Position numbers and translations under genes: made by a program. A stretch of DNA of 64,000 nt from Clostridium sp. CM027 (GTDB lineage: Bacteria; Bacillota; Clostridia; Clostridiales; Clostridiaceae), in contig NZ_CP077725.1 of NCBI RefSeq assembly GCF_024730565.1, positions 3,490,501 through 3,554,500 of the forward strand. The letters run 5' to 3'. The notes beneath the pieces were generated by a model. That model was not told the origin of the DNA. It saw only the letters and a list, made by a program, of their open reading frames with translations, and searched no databases. Shown piece after piece: positions 27,062 to 36,326 of the stretch (the stretch's first letter is position 1; every line of letters begins with the position of its first letter).

Positions 27062-29506
27062 GTGGTGAATATTATAGTAATAGATAAAGAAATATTTAAA
27101 TTGGACTATGTAGAGAAACTACAAACAATGTTTGCAGAAGATGAAATTGATGCATCGCCTCTGCATCAATATTATGCTTTAGGTGCACTAGTAAAAGACT
27201 ATTGCTCTAAACCATGGATAGAAAGTAATAAAGCGTATGGAAAAAATAGAGGAAAACAAGTGTATTATTTTTCTATGGAATTTTTAATTGGTAGATTACT
27301 AGATAGTAATCTAGTTAATCTAGGTATAAAGGATATTTGTGAGGATGCTCTTAATGATTTAGGAATTAGTTTAAAAAAGATAGAGGATATAGAATCGGAT
27401 GCGGGGCTCGGTAATGGTGGGCTTGGAAGATTGGCAGCATGTTTCTTAGATTCTATGGCATCTACGCAGATACCGGGTCATGGTTGCGGCATAAGGTATA
27501 AATATGGATTATTCAAACAGAAAATAGAAAATGGTTATCAAGTAGAAGTTCCTGATAATTGGTTAAGAAATGGTAATTCGTGGGAAATAAGAAAAGAAAG
27601 CAAGTCTGTAGAAGTAAGATTTGGTGGAGATGTACATTTAAATAAAGAGAATGGATTAACAAGAGTTAGCCATGAAAATTATGAGTGTGTAAGGGCGGTA
27701 CCATACGACACTCCAATAAAAGGATATGAGAATAATACTGTAAATACATTAAGGCTTTGGAGCGCAGAAACTATGGAGGAAGATTTTGATTTTTCATCCT
27801 TTAGTCAAGGAAATTATGCAAAAGCTGGTGAAAACAAATATTCAGCGGAGGCTATTTCACAAATTTTATATCCAGATGATAGCTATGAAAAGGGTAAATT
27901 ACTAAGGCTTAAGCAAGAGTATTTTTTTGTGAGTGCTGGATTACAAAGTATTTTAAGAAATTATAAAAAGAAGAAACTTTCATTTAGTGAGTTTCATAAA
28001 CACGTGGCGGTGCAGATAAATGATACCCATCCGGCTGTAGCTGTGGCTGAACTAATGAGGCTATTAATTGATGAGGAGGGTTTATCTTGGGACGCTGCAA
28101 TGGATATTACAACGCGAACTATGGCATATACTAACCATACAATTATGGCAGAGGCACTAGAAAAATGGCCTGTAGATATGTTTAAAAAATTACTTCCACG
28201 TATTTATATGATTGTAGAAGAAATAAACAGGCGTTTTTGTAATGAAGTGTATCATAGGTACAATGGAGATTGGAATAAAGTCAATAAAATGTCTATTATT
28301 TATGATGGATATATAAGGATGGCGTATCTCGCTATTGTAGGAAGCCATTCTGTTAATGGAGTTGCAAAATTGCATACAGAATTATTAAAGCATCAAGAAT
28401 TGGCTGATTTTTATGAGTTCTTCCCAGAAAAATTTAACAACCAAACTAATGGCATAACTCATAGAAGATGGCTATTAAATTCTAATCAAAAGCTCGCAGA
28501 ACTTATAACGGAAACTATAGGTTATGGGTGGGTAAAGTCTCCAAATGAGCTCCATAAATTAATGGATTATTCAAAGGATACCGCTTTTCAAGAAAAAACA
28601 CATAGCATAAAAACGAATAATAAAATAAAATTTTCAAACTATATATTAACCAACTATGGAACTGAAATTGATCCGAATTCCATATTTGACGTTCAGGTAA
28701 AAAGACTGCATTCCTATAAAAGACAAACTTTAAATGTATTCCATATAATGCATTTATATAACCAGCTTCTTGAAAACCCTAATTTAGATATGGTTCCAAG
28801 AACTTTTATATTTGGTGCGAAAGCTTCTCCAAGTTATTATATAGCAAAACAAACTATTAAACTTATTAATACAATAGCCTCTAAGATAAATAATGATCCT
28901 ATAGCGCGCGGTAAAATAAAGATAGTATTCCTTGAAAATTATGGTGTGTCATTAGCTGAGAAAATTATTCCTTGTGCTGATGTTAGTGAACAGATTTCTA
29001 CTGCATCTAAGGAGGCTTCTGGAACTGGTAACATGAAATTTATGATGAATGGGGCTATAACACTAGCAACCTTAGACGGGGCAAACGTAGAAATATTTGA
29101 AGCAGTCGGAAAAGAAAATATTATATTATTTGGACTAACATCAGAAGAAGTAATAGAATATTACAAGAATAAAAGTTATAACTCTTATGATATATATAAT
29201 AGCGATCAAAGAGTAAATACTATAGTGAATCAATTGGTAAATGGATTTTTAGAAACTCCTAAAATGGAATTTATGAGCATATATGATAGTTTACTATTAC
29301 ACAATGATGAGTATTTTGTGCTTAAAGATTTTGATGCTTATGTAAAGGCACATAGAGAAATTGACAGGTTATATAGACAAAAGTCCATTTGGCAACAAAT
29401 GGCCATTACAAATATTGCTAAGTCGGGTATCTTTTCAAGTGATAACACTGTAGAGAAATATGCAAAAGAAATTTGGGGAATTCCTGCGGTTAATATTAAA
29501 TTATAA
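27062..29506 (+). CDS. glgP: Glycogen phosphorylase
   Basis: Releases glucose-1-phosphate from glycogen; an 814-residue GT35 enzyme. The PLP-binding segment is EASGTGNMKFMMNGA, with KRLHSYKRQTLN and NDTHPAVAVAELMRLL also conserved. The GTG at 27062 is the conventional start, but TAGGTGGTG looks like a ribosome binding site for an ATT or ATA codon at 27068-27073; the N terminus is uncertain by a few residues. No glgB was seen nearby. Confidence 0.95.
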   Translation: MVNIIVIDKEIFKLDYVEKLQTMFAEDEIDASPLHQYYALGALVKDYCSKPWIESNKAYGKNRGKQVYYFSMEFLIGRLLDSNLVNLGIKDICEDALNDLGISLKKIEDIESDAGLGNGGLGRLAACFLDSMASTQIPGHGCGIRYKYGLFKQKIENGYQVEVPDNWLRNGNSWEIRKESKSVEVRFGGDVHLNKENGLTRVSHENYECVRAVPYDTPIKGYENNTVNTLRLWSAETMEEDFDFSSFSQGNYAKAGENKYSAEAISQILYPDDSYEKGKLLRLKQEYFFVSAGLQSILRNYKKKKLSFSEFHKHVAVQINDTHPAVAVAELMRLLIDEEGLSWDAAMDITTRTMAYTNHTIMAEALEKWPVDMFKKLLPRIYMIVEEINRRFCNEVYHRYNGDWNKVNKMSIIYDGYIRMAYLAIVGSHSVNGVAKLHTELLKHQELADFYEFFPEKFNNQTNGITHRRWLLNSNQKLAELITETIGYGWVKSPNELHKLMDYSKDTAFQEKTHSIKTNNKIKFSNYILTNYGTEIDPNSIFDVQVKRLHSYKRQTLNVFHIMHLYNQLLENPNLDMVPRTFIFGAKASPSYYIAKQTIKLINTIASKINNDPIARGKIKIVFLENYGVSLAEKIIPCADVSEQISTASKEASGTGNMKFMMNGAITLATLDGANVEIFEAVGKENIILFGLTSEEVIEYYKNKSYNSYDIYNSDQRVNTIVNQLVNGFLETPKMEFMSIYDSLLLHNDEYFVLKDFDAYVKAHREIDRLYRQKSIWQQMAITNIAKSGIFSSDNTVEKYAKEIWGIPAVNIKL

Positions 29507-29512
29507 TTGTAT

Positions 29513-29554
29513 AAAAATGCTGTACTAGATTATTATCTAGTACAGCATTTTTTT
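29513..29554 (+). terminator. Rho-independent terminator of the glg operon
   Basis: AAAAATGCTGTACTAGAT pairs with ATCTAGTACAGCATTTTT around TATT and is followed by more Ts. Confidence 0.92.
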
Positions 29555-29645
29555 AAATACATATTGATTTAACGAAAAAAATGTTGTAGTATTGATATAC
29601 AACTATAAATACGAACAATTAATAAAAAACAAAACTTAATATTCG

Positions 29646-29722
29646 CAAACTCATATAAGCTTAGAAATATGGACTAAGCGTTTCTACCAAGTAGCCGTAA
29701 AATACTTGACTATGGGTGTTTT
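29646..29722 (+). promoter_or_regulatory. Purine riboswitch aptamer, guanine/hypoxanthine type
   Basis: The aptamer reads ACTCATATAAGCTTAG, AATATGGACTAAGC, GTTTCTACC, AAGTAGCCGTAAAATACTT and GACTATGGGTG. P2 pairs CTTAG/CTAAG, P3 pairs CAAGTA/TACTTG and P1 pairs ACTCATA/TATGGGT. The discriminating base in GACTA is C, not U, which predicts guanine/hypoxanthine binding. It lies upstream of xpt, its classic target. Confidence 0.95.
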
Positions 29723-29766
29723 AATAAAAATAGTTAAATTATTCTAAAATGAATTTTTTTATTATA

Positions 29767-29812
29767 AACTCCCTAGCTAACGCGTTAAGCCGTTAATAGA
29801 GGAGTTTTTTGT
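29767..29812 (+). terminator. Riboswitch expression-platform terminator
   Basis: AACTCC pairs with GGAGTT across an inner GC-bearing segment and is followed by TTTTTTGTTTT. It lies 45 bases after the aptamer and 49 before xpt, so guanine binding should favour termination. Confidence 0.8.
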
Positions 29813-29860
29813 TTTGCAATGAATCGTATGTCGAAAATATAGTTAATAAAGGAGAAGATT

Positions 29861-30433
29861 ATGGAAATATTAAAGGATAAAATATTAACGCAAGGGTCAG
29901 TAATAGGTAGTGGAATTTTAAAGGTTGATAGTTTTTTGAATCATCAAATTGATATAGTGCTATTAAATGAAATTGGAAAAGAATTTAAAAAAAGGTTTGC
30001 ACAACATGAAATCACAAAAATATTAACAGTTGAAGCATCAGGTATAGGAATAGCATGTATTGTGGCACAATACTTTGGTAACATTCCTGTAGTTTTTGCA
30101 AAAAAACATGAAGCCACTAATTTGGATAGCAATACATATGAAGCTGATGTGTTTTCTTTTACAAAAAATAAGAATTATAAAATTAGAACTAGTAAAAAAT
30201 ATATAAAAAAAGAAGATAAGATTTTAATAATTGATGACTTTTTAGCTAATGGGAATGCTGCATTAGGACTTATAAAAATTGTACGTCAGGCTGAAGCCGA
30301 AGTGGTTGGAGTGGGAATTGTAATCGAAAAAGCATTTCAAAATGGAAGAATATGCATAGAAAAGGAGGGTGTTAAAGTAGAATCATTAGCCATAATAAAA
30401 TCTTTACAAGATAACAAGATAGTTTTTAGCTAA
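29861..30433 (+). CDS. xpt: Xanthine phosphoribosyltransferase
   Basis: Converts xanthine and PRPP to XMP in purine salvage. The 190-residue protein has the Xpt start [45 protein letters not shown] and the PRPP loop [20 protein letters not shown] precedes the ATG. It is the first gene of a guanine-riboswitch operon with a nucleoside importer behind it at 33 bases. Confidence 0.96.
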   Translation: MEILKDKILTQGSVIGSGILKVDSFLNHQIDIVLLNEIGKEFKKRFAQHEITKILTVEASGIGIACIVAQYFGNIPVVFAKKHEATNLDSNTYEADVFSFTKNKNYKIRTSKKYIKKEDKILIIDDFLANGNAALGLIKIVRQAEAEVVGVGIVIEKAFQNGRICIEKEGVKVESLAIIKSLQDNKIVFS

Positions 30434-30466
30434 GACTTATTATTTATTATAGGGGAGGAATTAACA

Positions 30467-31573
30467 ATGAAGAAAAAATTAGGAAGTTTATTAATAGTAC
30501 TTACATTAGTTATGCCTTTAATGATTGCAGGATGTGGCACTGATAAGAAAACTGAGACAAAAGGTACGCAAAAAAAGGAAATAAACGTAGGGTTTATATA
30601 TGTAGGACCTGTAGGTGACGAAGGCTGGACTTACTCTCATGATGTTGCAAGAAAAGAGATTGAAAAACAGCTAGCTGTAAAAACTTTGTATAAAGAATCA
30701 GTAAAAGAGGATTTAGCAGAAGTTGAAAAAGTATGTGAAGAAATGATTAATCAAGGAGCTAACGTTATTGTAGGAACAAGTTTTGGATTTATGGATGGAA
30801 TGGAAGCATCAGCTGCGAAACATCCTGAAGTTAAATATCTACATGCATCTGGGTACAAAACTTCAGAAAATATGTCAAACTATTTTGGACGTATCTATCA
30901 AGCAAGGTATCTTTCAGGGATAGTTGCTGGGATGAAGACTAAAACTAATAAAATAGGATATGCAGCAGCACACCCAATTCCAGAAGTAATAAGAGGAATA
31001 AATGCTTTTGCTCTAGGGGTACAATCAGTGAATCCGAAAGCTGTAGTAAAAGTAAAATGGACTAATACTTGGTATGACCCAGCTAGAGAAAAAGAAGCAG
31101 GAAAGGCACTTATTGCAGAAGGTGTAGACGTAATTACCCAGCATCAAGATACTGCAGGGCCATTACAAGCTGCAGAAGAAGCAGGAATATCCGCTATTGG
31201 ATATAATACAGATATGAAAGCTAAAGCACCTAAAGCATATATGACATCGCCAGTTTGGAATTGGACACCATATTATGTTGAGCAAATAAAAGCTATTAAA
31301 GCCGGTACGTGGAAATCAGCAAGTTATTGGAAAGGTTTAGAATCTGGAGTAGTGAGTCTTGCGCCGCTCACAGAAAATGCACCAACTGGAGCAAAAGAGG
31401 CTGTAGAAAAGGCTAAAACAGAGATTCTTTCAGGTGAAAACAAAATATTTGTAGGACCTTTAAAGGACCAAACGGGAACTACTAAAATTGAAAAAGGTAA
31501 AGTCATGACAGATGAGGAATTACTACAATTTAATTGGTTTGTTAAAGGCGTAGAAGGAAAAATAGAGAAATAA
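30467..31573 (+). CDS. BMP-family nucleoside-binding lipoprotein of an ABC importer
   Basis: A 368-residue extracytoplasmic substrate-binding lipoprotein. A signal peptide ends in the lipobox IAGC, with Cys23 as the lipidated residue. The BMP/PnrA domain shows GDEGWTYSHDVAR, GTSFGFMD, YFGRIYQARYLSGIVAG and INAFALGVQSVNP. PnrA-type proteins bind purine nucleosides. The riboswitch and xpt context support guanosine/inosine uptake. GGGGAGG precedes the ATG. Confidence 0.94.
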   Translation: MKKKLGSLLIVLTLVMPLMIAGCGTDKKTETKGTQKKEINVGFIYVGPVGDEGWTYSHDVARKEIEKQLAVKTLYKESVKEDLAEVEKVCEEMINQGANVIVGTSFGFMDGMEASAAKHPEVKYLHASGYKTSENMSNYFGRIYQARYLSGIVAGMKTKTNKIGYAAAHPIPEVIRGINAFALGVQSVNPKAVVKVKWTNTWYDPAREKEAGKALIAEGVDVITQHQDTAGPLQAAEEAGISAIGYNTDMKAKAPKAYMTSPVWNWTPYYVEQIKAIKAGTWKSASYWKGLESGVVSLAPLTENAPTGAKEAVEKAKTEILSGENKIFVGPLKDQTGTTKIEKGKVMTDEELLQFNWFVKGVEGKIEK

Positions 31574-31608
31574 TATATGATTTTAAAATATGGAGGAGAT
31601 GATTTAAT

Positions 31609-33129
31609 ATGAATGAAATCCCTTATGTATCTATAGAGAATATTAGTAAGACCTTCGGAAAGGTAATAGCTAATAAGAATATGAATTTAACGGTGCATGG
31701 TGGGGAAATTCATGCGCTACTAGGTGAAAATGGGGCAGGTAAAAGCACTCTCATGAATATGCTATCAGGGGTATATACTCCTGATAGTGGCTCTATTTTT
31801 ATTCATGGGAAAAATATGAATTTTACTTCTCCAAAGGATGCTATTAAAGCTGGTATAGGAATGATTTATCAGCATTTTAAATTAGTTGAGGAAATGACTG
31901 CGAAGCAAAATATATTACTGGGTCAAAATAGAGGCTTATTTTTTAATGACAAGTTAGAAATTAAAAAGATTAATGATATATGTGAAAAATTTCATTTAGA
32001 GATGGATGTAAACAAATATGTTTGTGATATGGCAGTAGGAGAGAGGCAAAATCTTGAAATACTTAAAGTACTTTATAGAGGTGCTGATGTCTTGGTATTA
32101 GATGAACCTACTACGGTATTTACTCAACGTGAAACTGAAAAATTATTTAAAATAATGAGAAAGATGAAAGAACAAGGCTGTGCAATTATATTTATAAGTC
32201 ATAAAATGGATGAAGTAATGGAGATCTGTGACAAAATTACTGTATTAAGAAAAGGTGAAGCTATAAAAACAGTTGAAAAAGAAAATACCACTCCAAAGCA
32301 ATTAACAGAACTTATGATGGGTCGCAAAGCGGATTTATCTATAAATAAGGTAAATAAAGAGCCAGGAGATATAATGCTTAAGGTAAAGGACTTGAAAGTG
32401 TTAAATGCTGAAAAGGCAGAGATAATTAAAAATATTAGTTTCAGCCTAAGAAGTTCTGAAATTCTTGGCGTGGCTGGAATTGCTGGAAGTGGCCAAAGGG
32501 AATTATGTGAGGCCATTGCAGGAATTGAGAAGGTAGCAAGTGGTGAAATAGTTCTTGAGGGGGAGAATCTAGTAGGGAAATCTCCTAGAGATATTATTAA
32601 TAAAGGCATAAGTATGAGCTTTATACCAGAAGATAGATTAGGAATGGGACTTGTTGCTTCTATGGGAATGGTGGATAACCTTTTGCTAAAGGATTACCAC
32701 ACGCAAAAGGGGATATTTATAGATAGAAAACCAGTCGTAATTAAAGCAAAAAAAATGGTTGAGAAATTTGAAATTAAGACACCGGACATACATCATCCCA
32801 TAAAATATTTATCAGGTGGGAATATTCAAAAAATATTAGTTGGAAGAGAATTAAGTATGTATCCGAAGATTCTTGTTATGGCATATGCGGTAAGGGGCTT
32901 GGATATTAATACGTGTTATACGATTTACGACCTAATAAGTCAAGAGAAGGAAAAAGGAACGGCAGTATTATTCATTGGAGAAGATTTGGATGTGTTAATT
33001 AAGTTGTGCGATAGGATTATGGTGCTTTGTGATGGTGAGGTTACTGGCATTGTTGATGCGAAAAAAGCTTCAAGAGAAGAAATTGGTATGATGATGGTGG
33101 GAAATACTGCCCAGATGGAGGAGAATTAG
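31609..33129 (+). CDS. Nucleoside ABC importer ATP-binding protein (two fused ATPase domains)
   Basis: A 506-residue double ATPase like NupO/RbsA. Domain 1 has Walker A GENGAGKST, signature-region DMAVGERQNLEIL and Walker B VLVLDEPTTVFTQRE. Domain 2 has a degenerate Walker A (GIAGSGQRELCEAIAG), signature YLSGGNIQKILVGREL and an altered Walker B region (ILVMAYAVRGLDI in place of the usual QPTRGLD). GGAGGAG precedes the ATG. It energises the two permeases that follow. Confidence 0.94.
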   Translation: MNEIPYVSIENISKTFGKVIANKNMNLTVHGGEIHALLGENGAGKSTLMNMLSGVYTPDSGSIFIHGKNMNFTSPKDAIKAGIGMIYQHFKLVEEMTAKQNILLGQNRGLFFNDKLEIKKINDICEKFHLEMDVNKYVCDMAVGERQNLEILKVLYRGADVLVLDEPTTVFTQRETEKLFKIMRKMKEQGCAIIFISHKMDEVMEICDKITVLRKGEAIKTVEKENTTPKQLTELMMGRKADLSINKVNKEPGDIMLKVKDLKVLNAEKAEIIKNISFSLRSSEILGVAGIAGSGQRELCEAIAGIEKVASGEIVLEGENLVGKSPRDIINKGISMSFIPEDRLGMGLVASMGMVDNLLLKDYHTQKGIFIDRKPVVIKAKKMVEKFEIKTPDIHHPIKYLSGGNIQKILVGRELSMYPKILVMAYAVRGLDINTCYTIYDLISQEKEKGTAVLFIGEDLDVLIKLCDRIMVLCDGEVTGIVDAKKASREEIGMMMVGNTAQMEEN

Positions 33130-34209
33130 ATGATGAAGATTGTTAAAAGAGCTGAAACTCGCAAAACTGATAATTTTAAAATTAGAAGCATTGCAATCCT
33201 CCTATCATTATTGGTACTAGGTATGTTTTTGTTAGTAATTAAACTTAATCCAATAGACGTATATGCGTCTCTTATAAAGGGAAGCTTTGGCTCGAGTTAT
33301 AGTATTAAGCAAACACTTATTAAGGCAATACTACTGATTGTAGCTTCTCTTGGAATATCGATAGCCTTCAAGATGCAATTTTGGAATATTGGTGGAGAAG
33401 GACAAATAGTAATGGGAGCCTTTGCTGCTACTTTTTTTGCATTGAAATTTCCCTATATGGATAAATTACCATTGTTATTAATAATGTTTTGTGCAGGTAT
33501 TTTAGGCGGAGGGTTATGGGCATTAATTGCAGCCTTACTTAAGGGGAAATGGAATACTAATGAAACGATTGTAACATTAATGCTAAATTACATAGCCTTA
33601 AAGTTTATTACATACCTACAATATGGACCTTGGAAGGATAAGAGAGCAATGGGTTTCCCTAAAATACCTAACTTATCGCCAAATGCAACGCTTCCAGATG
33701 TTTTTGGTATACATATGGGATGGATAATCGCAATTATACTTGTGATTATAGTGTATATTTTCATGAAATATACTAAGAAGGGTTATGAAATTTCGGTGCT
33801 TGGAGAAAGTGAAAAAACAGCATTGTATGCAGGCATTAAAATTAGAAAAACCATGTACATAGCTATATTTTTAAGTGGAGCACTCTGTGGAATTGCAGGT
33901 GTAATTCAAGTATCAGCTGTAAGTAGGACACTGTCTGCACAAGTTGCAGGTGGGGCAGGATTTACAGCTATAATTATAGCTTGGCTTTCAGGATTAAGTG
34001 CACCCATTATAGTAATAGTATCTATACTATTTGCGGCTCTATTACAAGGAGCGTCATTTATTCAAACAGCATTTGGAATACCTGAAGCGGCTGCACAATT
34101 AATACAAGCAATTATACTGTTTTTTGTATTAGGCAGTGAATTCTTCATTAAATATAAAATAAATTTTAACTATCAAGGCATATTAAAGGAGGAAAATAGA
34201 AATGAATAG
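33130..34209 (+). CDS. Nucleoside ABC importer permease 1 (NupP-like)
   Basis: A 359-residue BPD_transp_2 permease with about nine hydrophobic helices. It contains FKMQFWNIGGEGQIVMGAF and GYEISVLGESEKTALYAGI, hallmarks of the ribose/nucleoside permease family. It starts immediately after the ATPase stop (TAGATG) and overlaps the second permease by 8 bases, which suggests coupled translation and a heterodimeric channel. Confidence 0.94.
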   Translation: MMKIVKRAETRKTDNFKIRSIAILLSLLVLGMFLLVIKLNPIDVYASLIKGSFGSSYSIKQTLIKAILLIVASLGISIAFKMQFWNIGGEGQIVMGAFAATFFALKFPYMDKLPLLLIMFCAGILGGGLWALIAALLKGKWNTNETIVTLMLNYIALKFITYLQYGPWKDKRAMGFPKIPNLSPNATLPDVFGIHMGWIIAIILVIIVYIFMKYTKKGYEISVLGESEKTALYAGIKIRKTMYIAIFLSGALCGIAGVIQVSAVSRTLSAQVAGGAGFTAIIIAWLSGLSAPIIVIVSILFAALLQGASFIQTAFGIPEAAAQLIQAIILFFVLGSEFFIKYKINFNYQGILKEENRNE

Positions 34210-35140
34210 TATAACAACATTTTTAGCCGCTGCGGTTGTAGCAGGTACACCTCTACTTTTTGCCACATTAGGTGAATTATTAACTGAAAAGGTAGGTAAC
34301 CTTAATTTAGGTGTAGAAGGCATGATGCTTATGGGATCTGTCATTGGATTTATGGCAGGCTTAAGTACGGGAAATCCTGTTATAGCAATGATAGCTGCAG
34401 CGATTTCAGGAGCCTTTGGAGCGTTAATTTATGCGTTTTTAACTATAACACTTCGGGCAAATCAAGTTGTATGTGGTCTTACGCTAACTATATTTGGAAC
34501 AGGGTTCTCAAGTATGATAGGTAAAAAATTGATTGGGCAAGTTACCCCAGATAAGGTTAAATCATTTTTCGTACCTAAAAGAATTCCATTAATTGGAGAT
34601 ATACCTTTTATAGGAGATATATTTTTTAATCAAGATGTGTTTGTATATTTGGGATATATTATAACTTTGCTTTTGTTTATATATTTATATAAAACTACTA
34701 AGGGCTTAAACACCATGGCAGTTGGCGAAAATCCTGCAGCTGCCGATGCAGCTAGTATAAACGTTAATTTGTATAAATATGTGAATACATTAGTAGGCGG
34801 AGCTCTTTGTGGTCTTGGAGGAGCATATCTATCTCTTGTTTATGTTCCAGCATGGCAGGAGAATGTAACATCTGGCAGAGGATGGATAGCAGTGGCCTTA
34901 GTAATTTTTGCAACTTGGAGACCTCATAGAGCGATTATAGGAGCATACCTTTTTGGAGGGCTTGACATAGTAGGTTTTAGACTTCAAGGATTACCTAATT
35001 TTTCAGTATCTCAATATCTTATTGATTTGCTACCATATTTAGTTACAATAATTATTTTAGTAATAGTATCAATGAAAAAATCTAGTGAAAACTCACCACC
35101 GGCTGGACTCGGAAACCCCTATTTTAGAGAAGAAAGATAG
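34202..35140 (+). CDS. Nucleoside ABC importer permease 2 (NupQ-like)
   Basis: A 312-residue membrane protein of the same family as its neighbour. GTPLLFATLGELLTEKVGNL, NLGVEGMMLMG and GLNTMAVGENPAAADAASIN are characteristic. About eight helices. AAAGGAGG precedes the ATG. It is the last gene of the xpt-importer operon; an imperfect GC-capped hairpin follows. Confidence 0.94.
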   Translation: MNSITTFLAAAVVAGTPLLFATLGELLTEKVGNLNLGVEGMMLMGSVIGFMAGLSTGNPVIAMIAAAISGAFGALIYAFLTITLRANQVVCGLTLTIFGTGFSSMIGKKLIGQVTPDKVKSFFVPKRIPLIGDIPFIGDIFFNQDVFVYLGYIITLLLFIYLYKTTKGLNTMAVGENPAAADAASINVNLYKYVNTLVGGALCGLGGAYLSLVYVPAWQENVTSGRGWIAVALVIFATWRPHRAIIGAYLFGGLDIVGFRLQGLPNFSVSQYLIDLLPYLVTIIILVIVSMKKSSENSPPAGLGNPYFREER

Positions 35141-35175
35141 TTAATTTCTCGAATTTTTTTACATGATACATAATA

Positions 35176-35223
35176 GGGGACATTTAATAATTATTCAAAT
35201 GCAAATAGTTGTTAACTGTCCCC
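35176..35223 (+). terminator. Hairpin at the end of the nucleoside operon
   Basis: GGGGACA and TGTCCCC bracket a long imperfect stem (TTAATAATTATT against AATAGTTGTTAA). The right arm, 35203-35222, is the exact reverse complement of 20 bases at 774-793 after cobQ. Confidence 0.6.
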
Positions 35224-35281
35224 AATTATTTTATGTTTTGTGTATAATAATAGTATGATATATAATAGGAATGGTGACAAA

Positions 35282-36271
35282 ATGAAATATGCAGTTATTA
35301 CATTTACAGAAAAGGGAGATCAAATAGCTAATATTTTAGCTTCAAGCCTTAACATTGATTTGTATTCAAAGAAAAAGCAAAGTGATTTTAATTTTAAGGA
35401 AGTTAGTAGAAATGTAATGGAAAACTATAGAGGTGTAATATTTATAAGTTCTACAGGTATTGCAGTTAGAGCTATAGCGCCATACATAAAAAGTAAGGAT
35501 GTGGACCCTGCAGTATTAGTTATAGATAATTCTTGTAATTATGTTATAAGTCTTTTAAGCGGTCATTTAGGAGGCGCAAATGAGCTTACATTAAAGGTTA
35601 GTAAGCTTCTCGAATCACAAGCGATAATAACTACTGCTACAGATAATTTAGGTATTTATGCTCCAGATATGATAGCAAAAGATAATGGACTTATAATTGA
35701 AGATTTGAAAAAAGCAAAAGAAATAGCGGCTCTTTTAGTAGAGGGAAGAAAAATTGGATTTTTTGATGAAAGAGGGATAGTACAAACGCCCGTTGGATAT
35801 AGTAGTAATTTAGAGGACATTAGTGGGTTACTATACATTTGCAGCTCAGAGAGTACTGATAATCATTTAAAGGGACATATAGTGCCTACGCTTAAATTAA
35901 TAAGAAGAAATATCGTACTAGGGATAGGATGTAGAAAAGATTTTTCAACCCAGAAAATGAAACAAACTGTATTAAGGGTTCTTAAAGAATATAATATAGA
36001 TATTAGGTCTATAAAGTCTATAACGACGATTTTGATAAAAAAAGATGAGGTTGCAATAAATGCGCTAGTAGATTATTTTAAATGCCAACTTAAAATATTT
36101 ACGGCAGAAGATATAAAGCAAGTACAACATAAATTTTACGGTAGTGATTTCGTTGAAAAAACTATTGGAGTTAGAGCTGTTTGTGAGCCTTGTGTAGAAC
36201 TTAGTGGTGCAAGGATTATAAAAAATAAGATGAAATTAGATGGTATGACGTTATGTATAGGTGAAGTATGA
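35282..36271 (+). CDS. cbiG: Cobalt-precorrin-5A hydrolase CbiG
   Basis: Opens the ring-A delta-lactone of cobalt-precorrin-5A and releases acetaldehyde in the anaerobic cobalamin pathway. The start at 35282 (MKYAVITFTEKG) has AGGAATGG before it; an ATG 42 bases upstream lacks a site. LLSGHLGGANELT and SSTGIAVRAIAPYIKSKDVDPAV are CbiG signatures; the C-terminal domain has LGIGCRKDF. The 329-residue length is normal. It is isolated from other cbi genes. Confidence 0.93.
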   Translation: MKYAVITFTEKGDQIANILASSLNIDLYSKKKQSDFNFKEVSRNVMENYRGVIFISSTGIAVRAIAPYIKSKDVDPAVLVIDNSCNYVISLLSGHLGGANELTLKVSKLLESQAIITTATDNLGIYAPDMIAKDNGLIIEDLKKAKEIAALLVEGRKIGFFDERGIVQTPVGYSSNLEDISGLLYICSSESTDNHLKGHIVPTLKLIRRNIVLGIGCRKDFSTQKMKQTVLRVLKEYNIDIRSIKSITTILIKKDEVAINALVDYFKCQLKIFTAEDIKQVQHKFYGSDFVEKTIGVRAVCEPCVELSGARIIKNKMKLDGMTLCIGEV

Positions 36272-36326
36272 TATAATAAAGAAGATATTTTTAGTAACAA
36301 TTATGCAATAAGAGGAGTGTATTTAT

